DNA of 30,638 nucleotides, taken from Gnetum montanum (lineage: Eukaryota > Streptophyta > Gnetopsida > Gnetales > Gnetaceae). Position numbers and translations under genes: made by a program. The stretch covers positions 87,930-118,567 of the forward strand of contig MNCI01005848.1 of assembly GCA_015680685.1 (NCBI GenBank). Reading direction: 5' to 3'. Shown here in pieces: positions 29,764 to 30,638 of this stretch (position 1 is its first letter; each line of letters opens with the position of its first letter). The notes beneath the pieces are model-generated. The model saw only the letters and a list, made by a program, of their open reading frames with translations, was not told where the DNA came from and did not search any database.

Positions 29764-29991
29764 ATGTCATTCATGCAACAATGGATTGGATCTGGAGCAA
29801 ACACTTGGAATGGAGCAATGCTGGAAGCAGCTATGCAAGGAGTAAGATCGATGGTGTGCTTACCAATGGATAACGAAAGGTGCAATCTTGGCATTGGCAG
29901 CATCAACACTTCTTTCTCTCTCTCTCTCTTTCTCAGCTGCCAACTAAGGCCTGATGTCATTGTAATAAGGTGTTCACCCTTGATGTCGTGA
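29764..29991 (+). pseudogene. E4 stub of the accessory ORF
   Basis: A 75-codon open frame starting MSFMQQWIGSGANTWNGAML, directly after GTGTGTGCAG. The E3 counterpart starts MAIIRQQTGSKRNTWNGAAL, and the E2 full-length accessory ORF starts MAPKGKDTQE in the same upstream context. The rest of the frame has no similarity to known proteins that I can see and includes a Ser/Leu/Phe run from a CT microsatellite. It is best read as the 5' remnant of the accessory ORF after a large internal deletion. Whether it is translated is unknown. Confidence 0.45.
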
Positions 29992-30115
29992 ACACTAGTT
30001 TTGTCAAGTCTTGTAATGAAGATTCATTCACATGTCATCCCATTAGTTCCATTCCTCTCAATAATCAAATACCTTCACAATATTTTTTAAGGAACTCAAG
30101 GATGAGTTTTCATTC

Positions 30116-30128
30116 AGTCATGGGTGTA
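30116..30128 (+). promoter_or_regulatory. E4 polypurine tract next to 3' LTR
   Basis: AGTCATGGGTGTA directly precedes the LTR start CGATGAG. An AACTCAAGGATGAGTT inverted repeat lies just upstream. Confidence 0.65.
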
Positions 30129-30638
30129 CGATGAGATGTGATTCACATGGCTGCGATATCGCGTACACGATATCACGCTGTCCCCTACGATATCACATAC
30201 GCGATATCGTGGTCAGCCGTCATATCTATAAATAAGATGTGGCTCTCTCTTGTTTCCCCATCCTGGGCTAGAAGTAGGGAAACTCTAGCAAATTGATCAC
30301 TCCAGAGATAGAATATTTTCCATGTGCCCGTAGTAGGAGTCCCAAAGTGTATAGATCTTTATTCGAGCAACATTGTACCTGAACACAAGTTGTGTATGGC
30401 AATAAAGATGAGCTTTTTGGATAAACCTTGTAGTGCATGGAATATGATTTTATTTATTATTTTCTCTCTCACCCTTAAACTCCTAGAATGTGGTATGACT
30501 TCGACTTGATTATGAGCATCTAAGGATGTGTACGGTTAGTCAAGGAATCAGCTGCTCATCGCAACGTGGTATGAGTACGACTTGATTATGAGAATCTAGT
30601 GTGATTACTTGGTAACCCAGTGGCGTATCCAAGATCTA
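30129..30638 (+). repeat. E4 3' LTR, first half
   Basis: It begins CGATGAG like the 5' LTR and runs off the window. It carries four palindrome units (30150-30213), TATA box 30227-30234, the shared R/U5 sequence and the U5 repeats. Confidence 0.85.
30150..30213 (+). promoter_or_regulatory. E4 3' LTR U3 palindrome array (four units)
   Basis: GCGATATCGC, ACGATATCAC, ACGATATCAC and GCGATATCGT lie between the LTR start and the TATA box. The two LTRs of E4 differ in several units. Confidence 0.65.

Larger units (their letters stand above)
24097..30638 (+). mobile_element. E4: Gag-protease-only LTR retrotransposon, sister of E3 (3' end cut by window)
   Basis: The order is 5' LTR, tRNA-Asp-type primer site, Gag, Cys/His motif, protease, internal polypurine-like motif, ~1.5-kb spacer with a short ORF, polypurine tract, 3' LTR (first 510 bp). 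Sequence identity with E3 is evident throughout, in the opposite orientation. Reverse transcriptase and integrase are missing at the same place as in E3. It is inserted in the same LINE; CCAAT (24092-24096) should be its left target duplication. Its LTRs are a longer subtype carrying U5 repeats that E3 lacks. Confidence 0.9.

Overview
The window looks like intergenic heterochromatin of a large, repeat-rich plant genome. The evidence is plant-type Ty3/gypsy (Athila/Tat group) LTR retrotransposons, a plant-type LINE, and no convincing host gene, tRNA, rRNA or other cellular gene. The species cannot be told from the sequence. Three single-N joins flanked by identical 46-bp copies mark it as a short-read style assembly.

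Layout: (1) 1-~6030 (+), element E1. This is the 3' part of a GC-richer Tat-lineage Ty3/gypsy element: gag, a Cys/His motif, the start of protease fused in frame to the integrase C-terminus (reverse transcriptase, RNase H and the integrase core are missing), ~30-bp tandem repeats, then a long 3' noncoding/LTR region. (2) ~6031-15244 (+), element E2. This is an old, AT-rich element with reverse transcriptase, RNase H and integrase remnants, a purine-rich motif, a long spacer with an internal promoter-like segment, a decayed ~2.9-kb accessory ORF, and a 3' LTR starting TGATGAG and ending CTCATCA. (3) 15245-16807 and 23955-24096 (-), one decayed LINE reverse transcriptase gene split by an insertion. 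(4) 16808-23949 (-), element E3, complete with both LTRs, 5-bp target duplication ATTAT and a tRNA-Asp-type primer site. It encodes only Gag and protease. (5) 24097->30638 (+), element E4, a sister of E3 in the opposite orientation (5' LTR, primer site, Gag, protease, noncoding 3' region, part of the 3' LTR). The window ends inside its 3' LTR.

How the parts relate: E2, E3 and E4 share LTR termini, LTR R/U5-like sequence, both purine-rich motifs and the 3' spacer. E2 therefore looks like a decayed pol-bearing relative of the Gag-protease-only E3/E4 type, whose missing enzymes would have to be supplied in trans. E3/E4 also keep a short stub of the accessory ORF found at full length in E2. E1, from another lineage, independently lost the same central pol block.

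Most likely order of events: the LINE came first. E2, E3 and E4 then inserted in or next to it, and E1 probably inserted into E2. All coding regions are broken, mainly by C-to-T and G-to-A changes typical of methylated DNA, so nothing here is expected to make an intact protein.
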